Translations under genes and position numbers: made by a program
Shown here: piece after piece, positions 17,746-31,442 of the stretch
Position numbering within the stretch: position 1 is the first letter of the stretch
How the letters are laid out: the number at the start of each line of letters is the position of its first letter
DNA from: Streptomyces bathyalis
Lineage (GTDB): Bacteria > Actinomycetota > Actinomycetes > Streptomycetales > Streptomycetaceae
DNA: 64,000 nucleotides
Direction: 5' to 3'
Assembly: GCF_015910445.1 (NCBI RefSeq)
Contig: NZ_CP048882.1
Span: 6,755,501 to 6,819,500 of the forward strand
The notes under the pieces: model-generated
Database searches by the model: none
What the model was told of the DNA's origin: nothing
The model's input: only the letters and a program-made list of their open reading frames with translations

Positions 17746-18960
17746 TGACGAGCACCGACCGGCGGGCCGCCGGAAGTTCCGCCGTACTCGTGCTGGAGGA
17801 CGGCCGCAGCTTCCGCGGACACGCGTACGGAGCGGTGGGGCAGACCTTCGGGGAAGCCGTCTTCAACACCGGCATGACCGGCTACCAGGAGACGCTCACC
17901 GACCCCTCCTACCACCGCCAGGTGGTCGTGATGACCGCCCCGCACATCGGCAACACGGGCGTCAACGACGAGGATCCGGAGTCCGCGCGCATCTGGGTCG
18001 CCGGTTACGTCGTACGCGACCCGGCGCGCAGGCCCTCGAACTGGCGCTCCGTGCGCACCCTCGACGAGGAGCTCGCCGCGCAGGGCGTCGTCGGGATCAG
18101 CGGCGTGGACACCCGCGCGCTCACCCGGCACCTGCGCGAGCGCGGTGCGATGCGCGCTGGGATCTTCTCCGGGGACGCGGCCTCGGCGGACGGTGCTGCT
18201 CTGCTGGAGCGGGTGCTCTCCGCTCCGGCGATGAAGGGCGCCGACCTGTGCGGCGAGGTGGCCACGCGGGAGCGGTACACGGTGCCGGCGCACGGCACCA
18301 AGCGCTTCACCGTCGCCGCCGTCGACCTCGGCATCAAGGGCATGACCCCGCACCGCATGGCCGAGCGCGGGATAGAGGTGCACGTGCTGCCGGCGGACGC
18401 GAGCGTCGAGGACGTCTACGCCGTCCGGCCGGACGGGGTGTTCTTCTCCAACGGGCCCGGCGACCCGGCGACCGCCGAGCACCCCGTGGCGCTGATGCGC
18501 GCGGTGATGGAGCGCGGAACGCCCCTCTTCGGCATCTGCTTCGGCAACCAGATCCTCGGACGGGCCCTCGGCTTCGGCACGTTCAAGCTCAAGTACGGCC
18601 ACCGGGGCGTCAACCAGCCCGTGCAGGACCGGGCGACGGGCAAGGTCGAAGTCACCGCGCACAACCACGGGTTCGCGGTCGACGCACCGCTGGACACCGT
18701 CAGCGAGACCCCGTACGGACGCGCCGAGGTCTCCCACGTCTGCCTCAACGACGGCGTGGTGGAAGGGCTGCGGCTTCTCGACCGGCCCGCCTTCAGCGTC
18801 CAGTACCACCCCGAGGCGGCGGCCGGTCCGCACGACGCCGCGTACCTCTTCGACCGCTTCACCGCGCTCATGAGCGGCGCCGCGGACGGCGAGCACGGCA
18901 GGAACGAACAGCACAGCAGCAACGAACAGCACAGCACCAAGGCGCACATGGAGGACCGGC

Positions 18961-18968
<8 letters not shown>
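17742..18968 (+). CDS. carA: carbamoyl-phosphate synthase small (glutaminase) subunit
   Basis: Product of 408 residues. ATG 17742 overlaps the previous stop; ATG 17745 is equally possible. It hydrolyses glutamine and channels ammonia to CarB. The N-terminal domain carries AVLVLEDGRSFRGHAYGA and GMTGYQETLTDPSY. The class I amidotransferase triad is Cys in LFGICFGNQILGRALGFG and His/Glu in VQYHPEAAAGPHDAAYLF. The last roughly 30 residues add an unusual polar tail with a near-repeat (NEQHSSNEQHS). It overlaps carB by eight bases. Confidence 0.95.
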
Positions 18969-22275
<3,307 letters not shown>

Positions 22276-22280
22276 ACCGT

Positions 22281-22304
22281 CCGTCCCCGTCCCCGTCCCC
22301 GTCC
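22281..22304 (+). repeat. four tandem CCGTCC hexamers between carB and pyrD
   Basis: CCGTCC is repeated four times without interruption at 22281-22304 in the 93-base gap between carB and pyrD. It is purely cytosine-rich on this strand. It could be a slippage-prone tract; I see no binding-site logic in it. Confidence 0.9.
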
Positions 22305-22368
22305 CGAAGCATCCGGCACCGCTCTCGCCCCGACTCCCCGCCCGTACGCACGTGAAGGCCCGGCCCGT

Positions 22369-23501
<1,133 letters not shown>

Positions 23502-23505
<4 letters not shown>

Positions 23506-24422
23506 GCCCCATGAACCCGACCACCACCGGCCCCGGGAACGGGCACTCCCGTGCCGCCGGCCGTGGCGGCGCCGCCCGCAGGGAGCCGTTCGGCGTCCGG
23601 CTGCGCCGAGCCATGGACACCAGGGGCCCGCTCTGCGTGGGCATCGACCCGCATGCGGCGCTCCTCGCGGACTGGGGCCTCGGCGACGACATCGCCGGAC
23701 TCGAGCGCTTCACCCGCACCGTTGTCGAGGCGCTGGCGGACCGGGTCGCCGTGCTCAAGCCGCAGTCGGCCTTCTTCGAACGCTTCGGCTCCCGCGGCGT
23801 CGCCGTGCTGGAACGTGCCGTCGCCGAGTCACGGGACGCCGGGGCGCTCGTCGTCATGGACGCCAAGCGCGGGGACATCGGATCGACCATGGCCGCCTAC
23901 GCGGACGCGTTCCTCGACCCCTCCTCCCCACTGTTCTCGGACGCGCTGACCGTCAGCCCGTATCTGGGCTTCGGTTCGCTGCGCCCGGCCCTCGACCGTG
24001 CCCGCGCGTCCGGCTGCGGACTCTTCGTGCTGGCGCTGACCTCCAATCCCGAGGGGGCCGAGGTGCAGCACGCGGCGGGCGGCGACGGCCGCACCGTCGC
24101 GGCCACCGTCCTCGGGCACCTCGCGCGGGAGAACGCGGGCGAGGAGCCCCTCGGCCCCTTCGGCGCGGTCGTCGGGGCCACCCTCGGGAACTCGCTCGCC
24201 GGCGGAACGGACGTCGACCTTGACATCGGCGGAGCGCTGCTCGCCCCGGGAATCGGGGCCCAGGGCGCGACGGCGGCCGATCTTCCACGCGTCTTCGGTA
24301 CGGCCCTTGGCAATGTGCTGCCGAGCATCAGCAGGGGAGTGCTCAAGCACGGGCCGTCGGGGGAAGCACTGCGGAAGGCGGCAGCCGCCGAGGCGCGCCT
24401 CATGGCCGAAGCCCTCGCGTGA
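23502..24422 (+). CDS. pyrF: orotidine 5'-phosphate decarboxylase (type 2)
   Basis: Product of 306 residues from ATG 23502, overlapping the pyrD stop. It decarboxylates OMP to UMP, the last step of de novo synthesis. The longer type 2 form is shown by LCVGIDPHAALLADWGL, AVLKPQSAFFERFG and the catalytic VVMDAKRGDIGSTMAAYA (Asp/Lys/Asp tetrad). VSPYLGFGSL and LLAPGIGAQG near the end form the phosphate site. The first roughly 30 residues are a nonconserved Gly/Ala-rich lead. This is the last gene of the pyr cluster. Confidence 0.95.
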
Positions 24423-24826
24423 AGGCGCGCGGTGCCGGGTGAACCCCTCGATAGAACGTGCGTGAAAGGGCGCGAAACGGTCGCCCGTGAGAACGCGGAC
24501 CGCCCCCGGGACACCCCTTCACCGCTCCGCTCGGTCCGTCGCCCCGCACCCGCGTCGTACCTGCGGAGATGCCCCGCAGTGACGTCGACGCCCGTGCAAA
24601 ATCGCGCAGTTGGCCAAAAAACTGGAGCGGTTTGGGCCGTTATGTACCGATCGACTTGAGTCTGACCAGGACTTTTCCGCAGTTCTCGCTGACTCAGGCG
24701 CTGTCGCCCGCTAGTCTCCGTCGGGAGCAGCGTGAACAGGCGCGTTGCTCGCTGCTCCGCCTGTGCGGGGCTACGAGGTTCCTCACCGAATCCATTTCCG
24801 ACAGTTCTAACTGAGGTGACGTAGGC
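24423..24826 (+). promoter_or_regulatory. 404-base gap upstream of the sIHF gene with a candidate housekeeping promoter
   Basis: No supported gene lies here, and the G+C content falls around 24595-24700. A promoter-like pair, CTGACT (24689-24694) and TAGTCT (24712-24717) separated by 17 bases, matches the Streptomyces HrdB type reasonably well. It would start transcription about 100 bases before the sIHF gene. The sIHF start has GAGGTGA at 24813-24819. I see no strong hairpin closing pyrF, so read-through from the pyr operon is possible. Confidence 0.45.
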
Positions 24827-25150
24827 GTGGCTCTTCCGCCCCTTACCCCTGAACAGCGCGCAGCCGCGCTCGAAAAGGCCGCCGCGGCTCGCCGGGAGCG
24901 CGCCGAGGTCAAGAACCGGCTGAAGCACTCCGGTGCGACCCTGCACGATGTGATCAAACAGGGCCAGGAGAACGACGTCATCGGCAAGATGAAGGTCAGT
25001 GCTCTCCTGGAGAGTCTGCCCGGCGTCGGCAAGGTCCGCGCCAAGCAGATCATGGAGCGTCTCGGGATCTCCGAGAGCCGCCGCGTCCGCGGCCTCGGCT
25101 CCAACCAGATCGCCGCTCTGGAGCGGGAGTTCGGCGGCGCGTCCGCCTGA
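24827..25150 (+). CDS. integration host factor, actinobacterial type (sIHF)
   Basis: Product of 107 residues from GTG 24827. Actinobacterial IHF is unrelated in fold to the HU/IHF of proteobacteria; it binds duplex DNA and affects nucleoid structure and sporulation in S. coelicolor. The helical N-terminal half is LPPLTPEQRAAALEKAAAARR, followed by the helix-two-turn-helix DNA-binding part SALLESLPGVGKVRAKQIME with the conserved GVGKVRA backbone-contact loop. SRRVRGLGSNQIAALEREF ends the protein. The position before gmk and rpoZ is conserved. Length and motifs are intact. Confidence 0.95.
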   Translation: MALPPLTPEQRAAALEKAAAARRERAEVKNRLKHSGATLHDVIKQGQENDVIGKMKVSALLESLPGVGKVRAKQIMERLGISESRRVRGLGSNQIAALEREFGGASA

Positions 25151-25231
25151 CCTCGCACCGCACGGCACCGTGGGCCCCGGCCTGCGGTGCCGTGGTGGCA
25201 AGGCACCGCCGAAAACCGGGATAATCGCTGC

Positions 25232-25828
25232 ATGAGTTCAGCAGCTCCCCGGGGGGCCACCCCCGAACCTCCCGCCGGCACGCCGCGGCTGACCGTGCTC
25301 TCCGGCCCTTCGGGCGTCGGCAAGAGCACGGTCGTCGCGCATCTGCGCACGGTCCATCCCGAGGTCTGGCTGTCCGTCTCCGCCACCACGCGCAGACCGC
25401 GCCCCGGCGAGGTGCACGGTGTGCAGTACTTCTTCGTCAGCGACGACGAGTTCGACAAGCTGATCGCCAACGGTGAGCTCCTGGAGTGGGCCGAGTTCGC
25501 CGGCAACCGTTACGGCACGCCCCGAGGGCCCGTACTGAAGCACCTCGAGAGCGGCGAGCCCGTGCTCCTGGAGATCGATCTGCAGGGGGCCCGGCTGGTG
25601 AAGCAGGCGATGTGCTCGGCCCGGCTCGTCTTCCTCGCACCGCCCAGCTGGGACGAGCTGGTGCGCCGCCTGACCGGCCGCGGCACGGAGGACCCCGAGG
25701 TGATCGAGCGCCGTCTCGCGGTGGCCCGTACGGAGCTGGCCGCAGAGGAAGAGTTCGACACCACCCTTGTCAATACCTCGGTCGAGGACGTCAGCGCCGA
25801 GCTGCTAGCCTTGATGCGGATCGCTTGA
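25232..25828 (+). CDS. gmk: guanylate kinase
   Basis: Product of 198 residues from ATG 25232 (MSSAAPRG). Phosphorylates GMP to GDP. The P-loop is VLSGPSGVGKSTVVAHL, the GMP-binding residues lie in SVSATTRRPRPGEVHGVQYFFV, LLEWAEFAGNRYGTPRG and LLEIDLQGARLVKQ follow, and the lid is RLTGRGTEDPEVIERRL. The N-terminus has about 18 variable residues. It is followed by rpoZ after 46 bases, as in many bacteria. Confidence 0.95.
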   Translation: MSSAAPRGATPEPPAGTPRLTVLSGPSGVGKSTVVAHLRTVHPEVWLSVSATTRRPRPGEVHGVQYFFVSDDEFDKLIANGELLEWAEFAGNRYGTPRGPVLKHLESGEPVLLEIDLQGARLVKQAMCSARLVFLAPPSWDELVRRLTGRGTEDPEVIERRLAVARTELAAEEEFDTTLVNTSVEDVSAELLALMRIA

Positions 25829-25874
25829 TTCTTGATCTTTTTCCGACCTTCACACACCCTCCGGAAGGCAGAGC

Positions 25875-26150
25875 GTGTCCTCTTCCATCTCCACGCCCGA
25901 GGGCATCATCAACCCCCCGATTGATGAGCTGCTCGAAGCCACCGACTCGAAGTACAGCCTGGTGATCTACGCGGCCAAGCGCGCCCGGCAGATCAACGCG
26001 TACTACTCGCAGCTCGGTGAGGGCCTCCTCGAGTACGTGGGCCCCCTCGTGGACACACACGTCCACGAGAAGCCGCTCTCGATCGCTCTCCGCGAGATCA
26101 ACGCGGGGCTGCTGACCTCCGAGGCCGTCGACGTGCCGGTCACGCAGTAA
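25875..26150 (+). CDS. rpoZ: RNA polymerase omega subunit
   Basis: Product of 91 residues from GTG 25875 with GGAAGG nearby upstream. Omega binds the beta-prime C-terminus and aids assembly. The family pattern is NPPIDELLEATDSKYSLVIY, followed by AAKRARQINAYYSQ (the conserved AKRARQIN) and VHEKPLSIALREINAGLL. Forms an RNA/nucleotide-metabolism group with gmk and coaBC. Confidence 0.95.
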   Translation: MSSSISTPEGIINPPIDELLEATDSKYSLVIYAAKRARQINAYYSQLGEGLLEYVGPLVDTHVHEKPLSIALREINAGLLTSEAVDVPVTQ

Positions 26151-26200
26151 TCGTCCGCCCGTCCGCGTAGCGCGGGCAGGCAGCGGACAAGGCTTCTCTC

Positions 26201-26231
26201 ACGGGCCCGGCAGCGCGGCTGCCGGGCCCGT
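26201..26231 (+). terminator. hairpin after rpoZ
   Basis: A 14-bp perfect stem, ACGGGCCCGGCAGC and GCTGCCGGGCCCGT, has a three-base GCG loop, 50 bases past the rpoZ stop. It would end the sIHF-gmk-rpoZ transcript. coaBC begins 95 bases downstream. Confidence 0.85.
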
Positions 26232-26325
26232 GGTGTGTCATGTGCGAGTGAGCGGAAACGCAGAACACGCAGAGGCAGGGCAGGCCGGGCCCGGGCGACG
26301 GGCGCCGCGTGGGGAGAGGCGAGCG

Positions 26326-27549
26326 ATGGAGCAGCGCGAGCAGGAGCGGCCCAGGGTCGTCCTGGGAGTCACCGGCGGCATCGCCGCCTACAAGGCGTGC
26401 GAGCTGCTGCGGCGCCTGACGGAGAGCGGTCACGAGACGCGGGTGGTGCCGACGGAGTCGGCGCTGCACTTCGTCGGCGCCGCCACCTTCGCGGCCCTGT
26501 CCGGCAAGCCCGTCGCAACGGACGTGTGGGATTCGGTCCATGAGGTCCCGCATGTACGGATCGGGCAGGGCGCCGACCTCGTGGTGGTCGCACCTGCCAC
26601 CGCCGACATCCTCGCCAAGGCCGCTCACGGGCTCGCGGACGACCTGCTCACCAACACCCTTCTCACCGCGCGATGTCCGGTGATCTTCGCGCCCGCCATG
26701 CACACGGAGATGTGGGAGCACCCGGCCACACAGGAGAACGTCGCCACGCTGCGCCGCCGGGGCGCGCTCGTCATCGAGCCCGCCGTGGGGCGTCTGACCG
26801 GCGTCGACACCGGCAAGGGGCGCTTCCCGGACCCGGAGAGCGTCTTCGAGTTGTGCCGCCGGGTCCTCACCCGGGGAAGCGCCGAGGTGCCCGCCGACAT
26901 GGCAGGGCGGCACGTGGTGATCAGCGCGGGCGGTACGCGCGAACCGCTCGACCCCGTGCGGTTCCTCGGCAACCGCTCGTCGGGTAAGCAGGGTTACGCG
27001 CTGGCCCGTACGGCCGCCGCCCGAGGCGCACGCGTCACGCTGGTCGCGGCGAACACCACCCTCCCCGCCCCCGCCGGCGTCGACGTGGTGCCCGTTGAGA
27101 CGGCCGCTCAGCTGCGCGAGGCCGTCGTGAAGGCCGCCGGGGACGCCGACGCCGTGGTGATGGCGGCTGCCGTCGCCGACTTCCGGCCCGCCGTCTACGC
27201 GCCCGGCAAGATCAAGAAGCGGAACGGTGCCGACCCGGACCCCGTCGCCCTCGTGCGCAACCCGGACATCCTCGCGGAACTGTCCACGGACCGGCCGCGC
27301 GCCGGCCAGATCGTCGTCGGCTTCGCCGCCGAGACGGAGGACGCTCTCGCCAACGGCCGCACCAAGCTCGCGCGCAAGAGGTGCGACCTTCTCGTCGTCA
27401 ACGAGGTCGGGGAGCACAGGACTTTCGGTGCCGAGGACAACGAGGCCGTGGTACTCGGCGCCGACGGCAGCGAGACCCCCGTCCCGTACGGCCCCAAAGA
27501 GGCGCTGTCCGATACGGTTTGGGACCTGGTCGCACTGCGTTTTCCCTGA
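26326..27549 (+). CDS. coaBC: bifunctional phosphopantothenoylcysteine decarboxylase / phosphopantothenate-cysteine ligase
   Basis: Product of 407 residues. The start is ATG 26326 (MEQREQERPRVV) with GGGGAGAGG upstream; an open frame from 26230 has no better signal. The N-terminal flavoprotein CoaC domain begins VVLGVTGGIAAYKACELLRRL, has the active-site His in VPHVRIGQG, and ADDLLTNTLLTARCPVIFAPAMH. From about residue 190 the CoaB ligase domain shows VVISAGGTREPLDPVRFLGNRSSGKQGYALA, then AAVADFRP and KIKK. Together they convert phosphopantothenate to phosphopantetheine for CoA synthesis. Confidence 0.96.
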   Translation: MEQREQERPRVVLGVTGGIAAYKACELLRRLTESGHETRVVPTESALHFVGAATFAALSGKPVATDVWDSVHEVPHVRIGQGADLVVVAPATADILAKAAHGLADDLLTNTLLTARCPVIFAPAMHTEMWEHPATQENVATLRRRGALVIEPAVGRLTGVDTGKGRFPDPESVFELCRRVLTRGSAEVPADMAGRHVVISAGGTREPLDPVRFLGNRSSGKQGYALARTAAARGARVTLVAANTTLPAPAGVDVVPVETAAQLREAVVKAAGDADAVVMAAAVADFRPAVYAPGKIKKRNGADPDPVALVRNPDILAELSTDRPRAGQIVVGFAAETEDALANGRTKLARKRCDLLVVNEVGEHRTFGAEDNEAVVLGADGSETPVPYGPKEALSDTVWDLVALRFP

Positions 27550-27840
27550 CCCGGGCGGCCGTGGGACACCGGCGTGGAATCAACGGTTCCGCCAAGCCCG
27601 ACTTGTGTGATATGTCACGAGGTGGTCGCTGTTCCGTCATCGCGTCAAGAGGGCCTCGTGGGCGATTCCGGGCAGGGTTACGCAGGTCACCGTGGTATCG
27701 AACTTCGAGACGACGTGATTGGATGCGGCCGTAGATGGATAAACTGGCGGCGGACCGTGCTTGGGCCTCTGCTCTCGCGCACAGCCCCCGACCGGTCCGC
27801 CCATGAATAGCCAGCAGCCGCTGCAACCCCAGGGAGCGAT

Positions 27841-29052
27841 GTGTCCCGCCGTCTGTTCACCTCGGAATCCGTGACCGAGGGTCATCCTGACAAGATTGCT
27901 GACCAGATCAGCGACACCATCCTCGACGCGCTGCTCAAGGAGGACCCGCACTCGCGGGTCGCCGTCGAGACTCTGATCACCACCGGCCTTGTGCACGTCG
28001 CCGGTGAGGTGACCACCAAGGCCTATGCCCCGATCTCTTCGCTGGTGCGCAACAAGATCCTGGACATCGGTTACGACTCCTCGAAGAAGGGCTTCGACGG
28101 CGCCTCCTGCGGCGTCTCGGAGTCCATCGGTGCCCAGTCCCCCGACATCGCGCAGGGCGTCGACACCGCGTACGAGAACCGTGTCGAGGGCGACGAGGAC
28201 GAGCTCGACAAGCAGGGCGCGGGCGACCAGGGCCTGATGTTCGGCTACGCCTGCGACGAGACGGCCGAGTACATGCCGTTGCCGATCCAGCTGGCCCACC
28301 GGCTCTCCGAGCGCCTCTCGGACGTCCGCAAGAACGGGACCATCCCCTACCTGCGCCCGGACGGCAAGACGCAGGTCACCATCGAGTACGAGGGCGACAA
28401 GGCCGTCCGTCTCGACACCGTCGTGGTCTCCTCGCAGCACGCCGCGGACATCGACCTCGACTCGCTGCTCGCCCCGGACATCCGCGAGTACGTCGTGGAG
28501 CCGGAGCTCAAGCGCCTCATCGACGAGGACGGCGTGAAGCTGGACACCAGCGGGTACCGGCTGCTGGTCAACCCCACCGGCCGCTTCGAGATCGGCGGCC
28601 CGATGGGCGACGCCGGTCTGACCGGCCGCAAGATCATCGTCGACACCTACGGTGGCTATGCCCGCCACGGTGGCGGCGCCTTCTCCGGCAAGGACCCGTC
28701 CAAGGTCGACCGCTCGGCTGCGTACGCGACGCGCTGGGTGGCGAAGAACGTCGTCGCTGCCGAGCTGGCCACCCGCTGCGAGGTCCAGGTCGCCTACGCG
28801 ATCGGCAAGGCCGAGCCGGTGGGTGTCTTCGTCGAGACCTTCGGCACCGCCGCCGTCGACGTGGAGAAGATCGAGGCAGCGATCAGCGAGGTCTTCGACC
28901 TCCGCCCGGCCGCGATCATCCGCGACCTGGACCTGCTCCGTCCGATCTACGCCCAGACCGCGGCGTACGGCCACTTCGGCCGTGAGCTGCCGGACTTCAC
29001 CTGGGAGCGCACCGACCGCGTCGACGCGCTGCGCAAGGCCGCCGGGCTGTAA
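27841..29052 (+). CDS. metK: S-adenosylmethionine synthetase
   Basis: Product of 403 residues from GTG 27841 with AGGGAG seven bases upstream. Makes SAM from methionine and ATP. Motifs are FTSESVTEGHPDKIADQISD with the catalytic His, GAGDQGLMFGYA, GRFEIGGPMGDAGLTGRKI and GGGAFSGKDPSKVDRSAAY. Length is normal. The 291 bases upstream contain no gene I can support and no recognisable SAM riboswitch. SAM dose influences antibiotic production in Streptomyces, so this promoter region could matter physiologically (inference). Confidence 0.97.
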   Translation: MSRRLFTSESVTEGHPDKIADQISDTILDALLKEDPHSRVAVETLITTGLVHVAGEVTTKAYAPISSLVRNKILDIGYDSSKKGFDGASCGVSESIGAQSPDIAQGVDTAYENRVEGDEDELDKQGAGDQGLMFGYACDETAEYMPLPIQLAHRLSERLSDVRKNGTIPYLRPDGKTQVTIEYEGDKAVRLDTVVVSSQHAADIDLDSLLAPDIREYVVEPELKRLIDEDGVKLDTSGYRLLVNPTGRFEIGGPMGDAGLTGRKIIVDTYGGYARHGGGAFSGKDPSKVDRSAAYATRWVAKNVVAAELATRCEVQVAYAIGKAEPVGVFVETFGTAAVDVEKIEAAISEVFDLRPAAIIRDLDLLRPIYAQTAAYGHFGRELPDFTWERTDRVDALRKAAGL

Positions 29053-29086
29053 CAGGCCGGCTCGCGCCACCGCGCACGGACTCACG

Positions 29087-29117
29087 GGCCCGGCCGCCCT
29101 CAGGGGGTGGCCGGGCC
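29087..29117 (+). terminator. hairpin after metK
   Basis: GGCCCGGCC (29087-29095) pairs with GGCCGGGCC (29109-29117). The stem is continued imperfectly by CCC/GGG around a TCA loop, 35 bases past the metK stop. priA starts 75 bases downstream. Confidence 0.75.
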
Positions 29118-29192
29118 TCGTCGTATGCGGTTGCGCGGACAGCGTGCTCCTTCCAGCCGCCCTGTCCCTGCCGTCTGCTATGACTGAACGCT

Positions 29193-31343
29193 GTGAGCAG
29201 CGACAACGGGCAGGGGGAGTCCTCCGGCGAGGCGCCGGAGCAGCTTGCGCTGCTGCGGGAGACCGTACGGAAGCGCAAGTCCCCGAAGGCGAAGCCGCGC
29301 ACGTGGCGCGGTGCGCAGCTCGCCGGCGAGCTGCCCGTGGCGCGCGTGCTGGTCGACAAGGGGCTCGTCCATCTCGACCGGTACTTCGACTACGCGGTGC
29401 CCGCCGCGATGGACGAGGAGGCCCAGCCCGGCGTGCGGGTGCGGGTGCGCTTCGGTGCCGGTGAGAAGGAGGGTCGGCGCGAGGGCGGCAGGCTGATCAA
29501 TGGGTTCATCGTGGAGCGGGTGGCGCACAGCGACTATCCGGGCGCCCTCGCCCCCATCGCGCAGGTGCTCTCCCCGGAGCGTGTGCTCACGCCTCAGCTG
29601 CTGCGCCTGTGCCGTGCCGTCGCGGACAGGTACGCCGGGTCGCTCGCGGACGTCGTGCAGCTGGCGGTGCCTCCGCGCATGGCGCGCGCGGAGAAGCGTC
29701 CGTCGCCCGAGCCGCAGCCTCCGCCGGAGCCGCCGGTGCCCGGGACCTGGGAGCGGTACGCGGAGGGCCCGGGATATCTGACGGCCCTGGCCGGCGGGGG
29801 AACCCCTCGCGCCGTATGGACGGCGCTGCCCGGCCCGCACTGGCCCGAGGAGCTGGCGCGCGCGGTCGTGGCCGCGCTCGCCTCCGGGCGGGGCGCCCTG
29901 GCGGTGCTGCCCGACGGGCGTGCGGCGCAGCGTGTCGACGCCGCGCTCACCTCGCTGCTCGGTGACGGGCACCACGTGCTGCTGACCGCCGAGGCGGGCC
30001 CCGAGGAGCGCTACACGCGCTGGCTTGCGGTCAAGCGCGGATCGGTCCGCGCCGTGGTGGGGACGCGGGCGGCCATGTTCGCGCCGGTCCGCGATCTGGG
30101 CCTTGCCGTCCTGTGGGACGACGGGGACGCCGCCCTCAGCGACGACCACGCACCCCAGCCGCACGCCCGCGAGGTGCTGCTCCAGCGCGCCGTCACCGAG
30201 CAGACGGGCTTCCTGCTCGGCGGGCACAGCTGCACGGTCGAGGCGGCTCAGATCGTCGAGTCCGGGTGGGCGAGGCCGATCGAGGCCGGCCGGGAGACCC
30301 TGCGGAGGGCGGCGCCGCTGATCCGCACGGTCGGCGAGTTCGATGAGGCACGTGATCCCGCCGCGCGTACGGCGCGGCTGCCGAGCATCGCCTGGTCCAC
30401 GGCCCGTGACGCCCTGCAGCGCGGGCCGGTACTGGTGCAGGTGCCGCGGCGCGGCTACGTACCGAGGCTTTCGTGCGAGCAGTGCCGCGCCCCCGCCAGA
30501 TGTGCTCACTGCTCGGGTCCGCTGGAGGCGCCGGAGGAGGGTGCCGTGCTGCGCTGCGGCTGGTGCGCCCGCGAGGCTCCCGACTGGCACTGCGCCCAGT
30601 GCGGCGGTACCCGGGTACGCGGCCGGGTCTTCGGCGCCCGGCGCACCGCTGAGGAACTGGGGCGGGCTTTTCCCTCGGTGCCGGTGCGCACCTCCGGGCG
30701 TGACCACGTGCTGGAGAGCGTCCCCGCCTCTCCGGCGATCGTCGTCTCCACGCCGGGTGCGGAGCCCGTCGCGGAGGGCCCCGGCTATGCGGCGGCGCTG
30801 CTGCTGGACGCCTGGGCGCTGCTGGGACGTCCCGATCTGCGGGCCGGGGAAGAGGCGCTGCGCAGATGGCTGTCGGCCGCGGCGCTCGTACGGCCGGGCG
30901 GCGAGGGCGACGACGGTGACGGCACGGTGCTGGTCGTGGCCGAGCCCACGCTGCGGCCGGTGCAGGCCCTCGTGCGCTGGGATCCGGCGGGCTTCGCGGT
31001 GCGTGAACTCGCGGATCGAGCGGAGCTGGGCTTTCCCCCGGTCTCGCGGATGGCGGCGGTCAGCGGGCGGCCGGAGGCCGTGGCCGGGCTGCTGTCCCAG
31101 GCCCGGCTCCCCGGCGACGCCGAGGTGCTGGGCCCGGTGCCGGTTGCCGTGATCGAACCCGGCAGGCCGCGCCGTCCCGGTGATCCGCCGGTGGGCGAGG
31201 AGTGGGTGCGTGCGCTGGTGCGGGTGCCCCAGGGCTCGGGCGCGGCGATGGCGTCGGCGCTGAAGACGGCGCACGTGGCGCGGCTGACGCGGCGTGAGGG
31301 GACGCCGGTGTGGATCCGCGTGGACCCGCAGGACATCGGCTGA
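29193..31343 (+). CDS. priA: PriA-type primosomal protein, actinobacterial form without visible helicase motifs
   Basis: Product of 716 residues from GTG 29193. The N-terminal 3'-end-binding domain is recognisable (ARVLVDKGLVHLDRYFDYAVP, GVRVRVRFG, GFIVERV). The zinc-binding region is present: CEQCRAPARCAHCSG, then CGWCAREAPDWHCAQCGG at about residues 430-475. The helicase core is eroded. No GxGKT/S Walker A is found where PriA has TGSGKT, and the DEEH-type Walker B reads LWDDGDAA. Actinobacterial PriA proteins are known to lack helicase motifs and probably act only in primosome assembly or fork recognition. Confidence 0.9.
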   Translation: MSSDNGQGESSGEAPEQLALLRETVRKRKSPKAKPRTWRGAQLAGELPVARVLVDKGLVHLDRYFDYAVPAAMDEEAQPGVRVRVRFGAGEKEGRREGGRLINGFIVERVAHSDYPGALAPIAQVLSPERVLTPQLLRLCRAVADRYAGSLADVVQLAVPPRMARAEKRPSPEPQPPPEPPVPGTWERYAEGPGYLTALAGGGTPRAVWTALPGPHWPEELARAVVAALASGRGALAVLPDGRAAQRVDAALTSLLGDGHHVLLTAEAGPEERYTRWLAVKRGSVRAVVGTRAAMFAPVRDLGLAVLWDDGDAALSDDHAPQPHAREVLLQRAVTEQTGFLLGGHSCTVEAAQIVESGWARPIEAGRETLRRAAPLIRTVGEFDEARDPAARTARLPSIAWSTARDALQRGPVLVQVPRRGYVPRLSCEQCRAPARCAHCSGPLEAPEEGAVLRCGWCAREAPDWHCAQCGGTRVRGRVFGARRTAEELGRAFPSVPVRTSGRDHVLESVPASPAIVVSTPGAEPVAEGPGYAAALLLDAWALLGRPDLRAGEEALRRWLSAAALVRPGGEGDDGDGTVLVVAEPTLRPVQALVRWDPAGFAVRELADRAELGFPPVSRMAAVSGRPEAVAGLLSQARLPGDAEVLGPVPVAVIEPGRPRRPGDPPVGEEWVRALVRVPQGSGAAMASALKTAHVARLTRREGTPVWIRVDPQDIG

Positions 31344-31387
31344 AGCGCTGCGGCACCGGGTTCCCGTCGACGCGGGCGGACATCACA

Positions 31388-31420
31388 CCGCCCGGTGGCG
31401 TTCGGAACGCCACCGGGCGG
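31388..31420 (+). terminator. hairpin after priA, possibly bidirectional
   Basis: A 15-bp perfect stem, CCGCCCGGTGGCGTT and AACGCCACCGGGCGG, has a CGG loop. It lies between the convergent priA and the - strand HTH gene (stop at 31443), so it can serve both. Confidence 0.85.
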
Positions 31421-31442
31421 CGGAGCAACGGCCGTGGAGGAG

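Noticed and set aside
27574..27810. 78-codon frame before metK
   Set aside because: Composition is intergenic-like, with no RBS and no recognisable product.
27550..27840. SAM riboswitch before metK
   Set aside because: No SAM-I, SAM-II or SAM-IV-like core or terminator pair could be traced by eye in these 291 bases.
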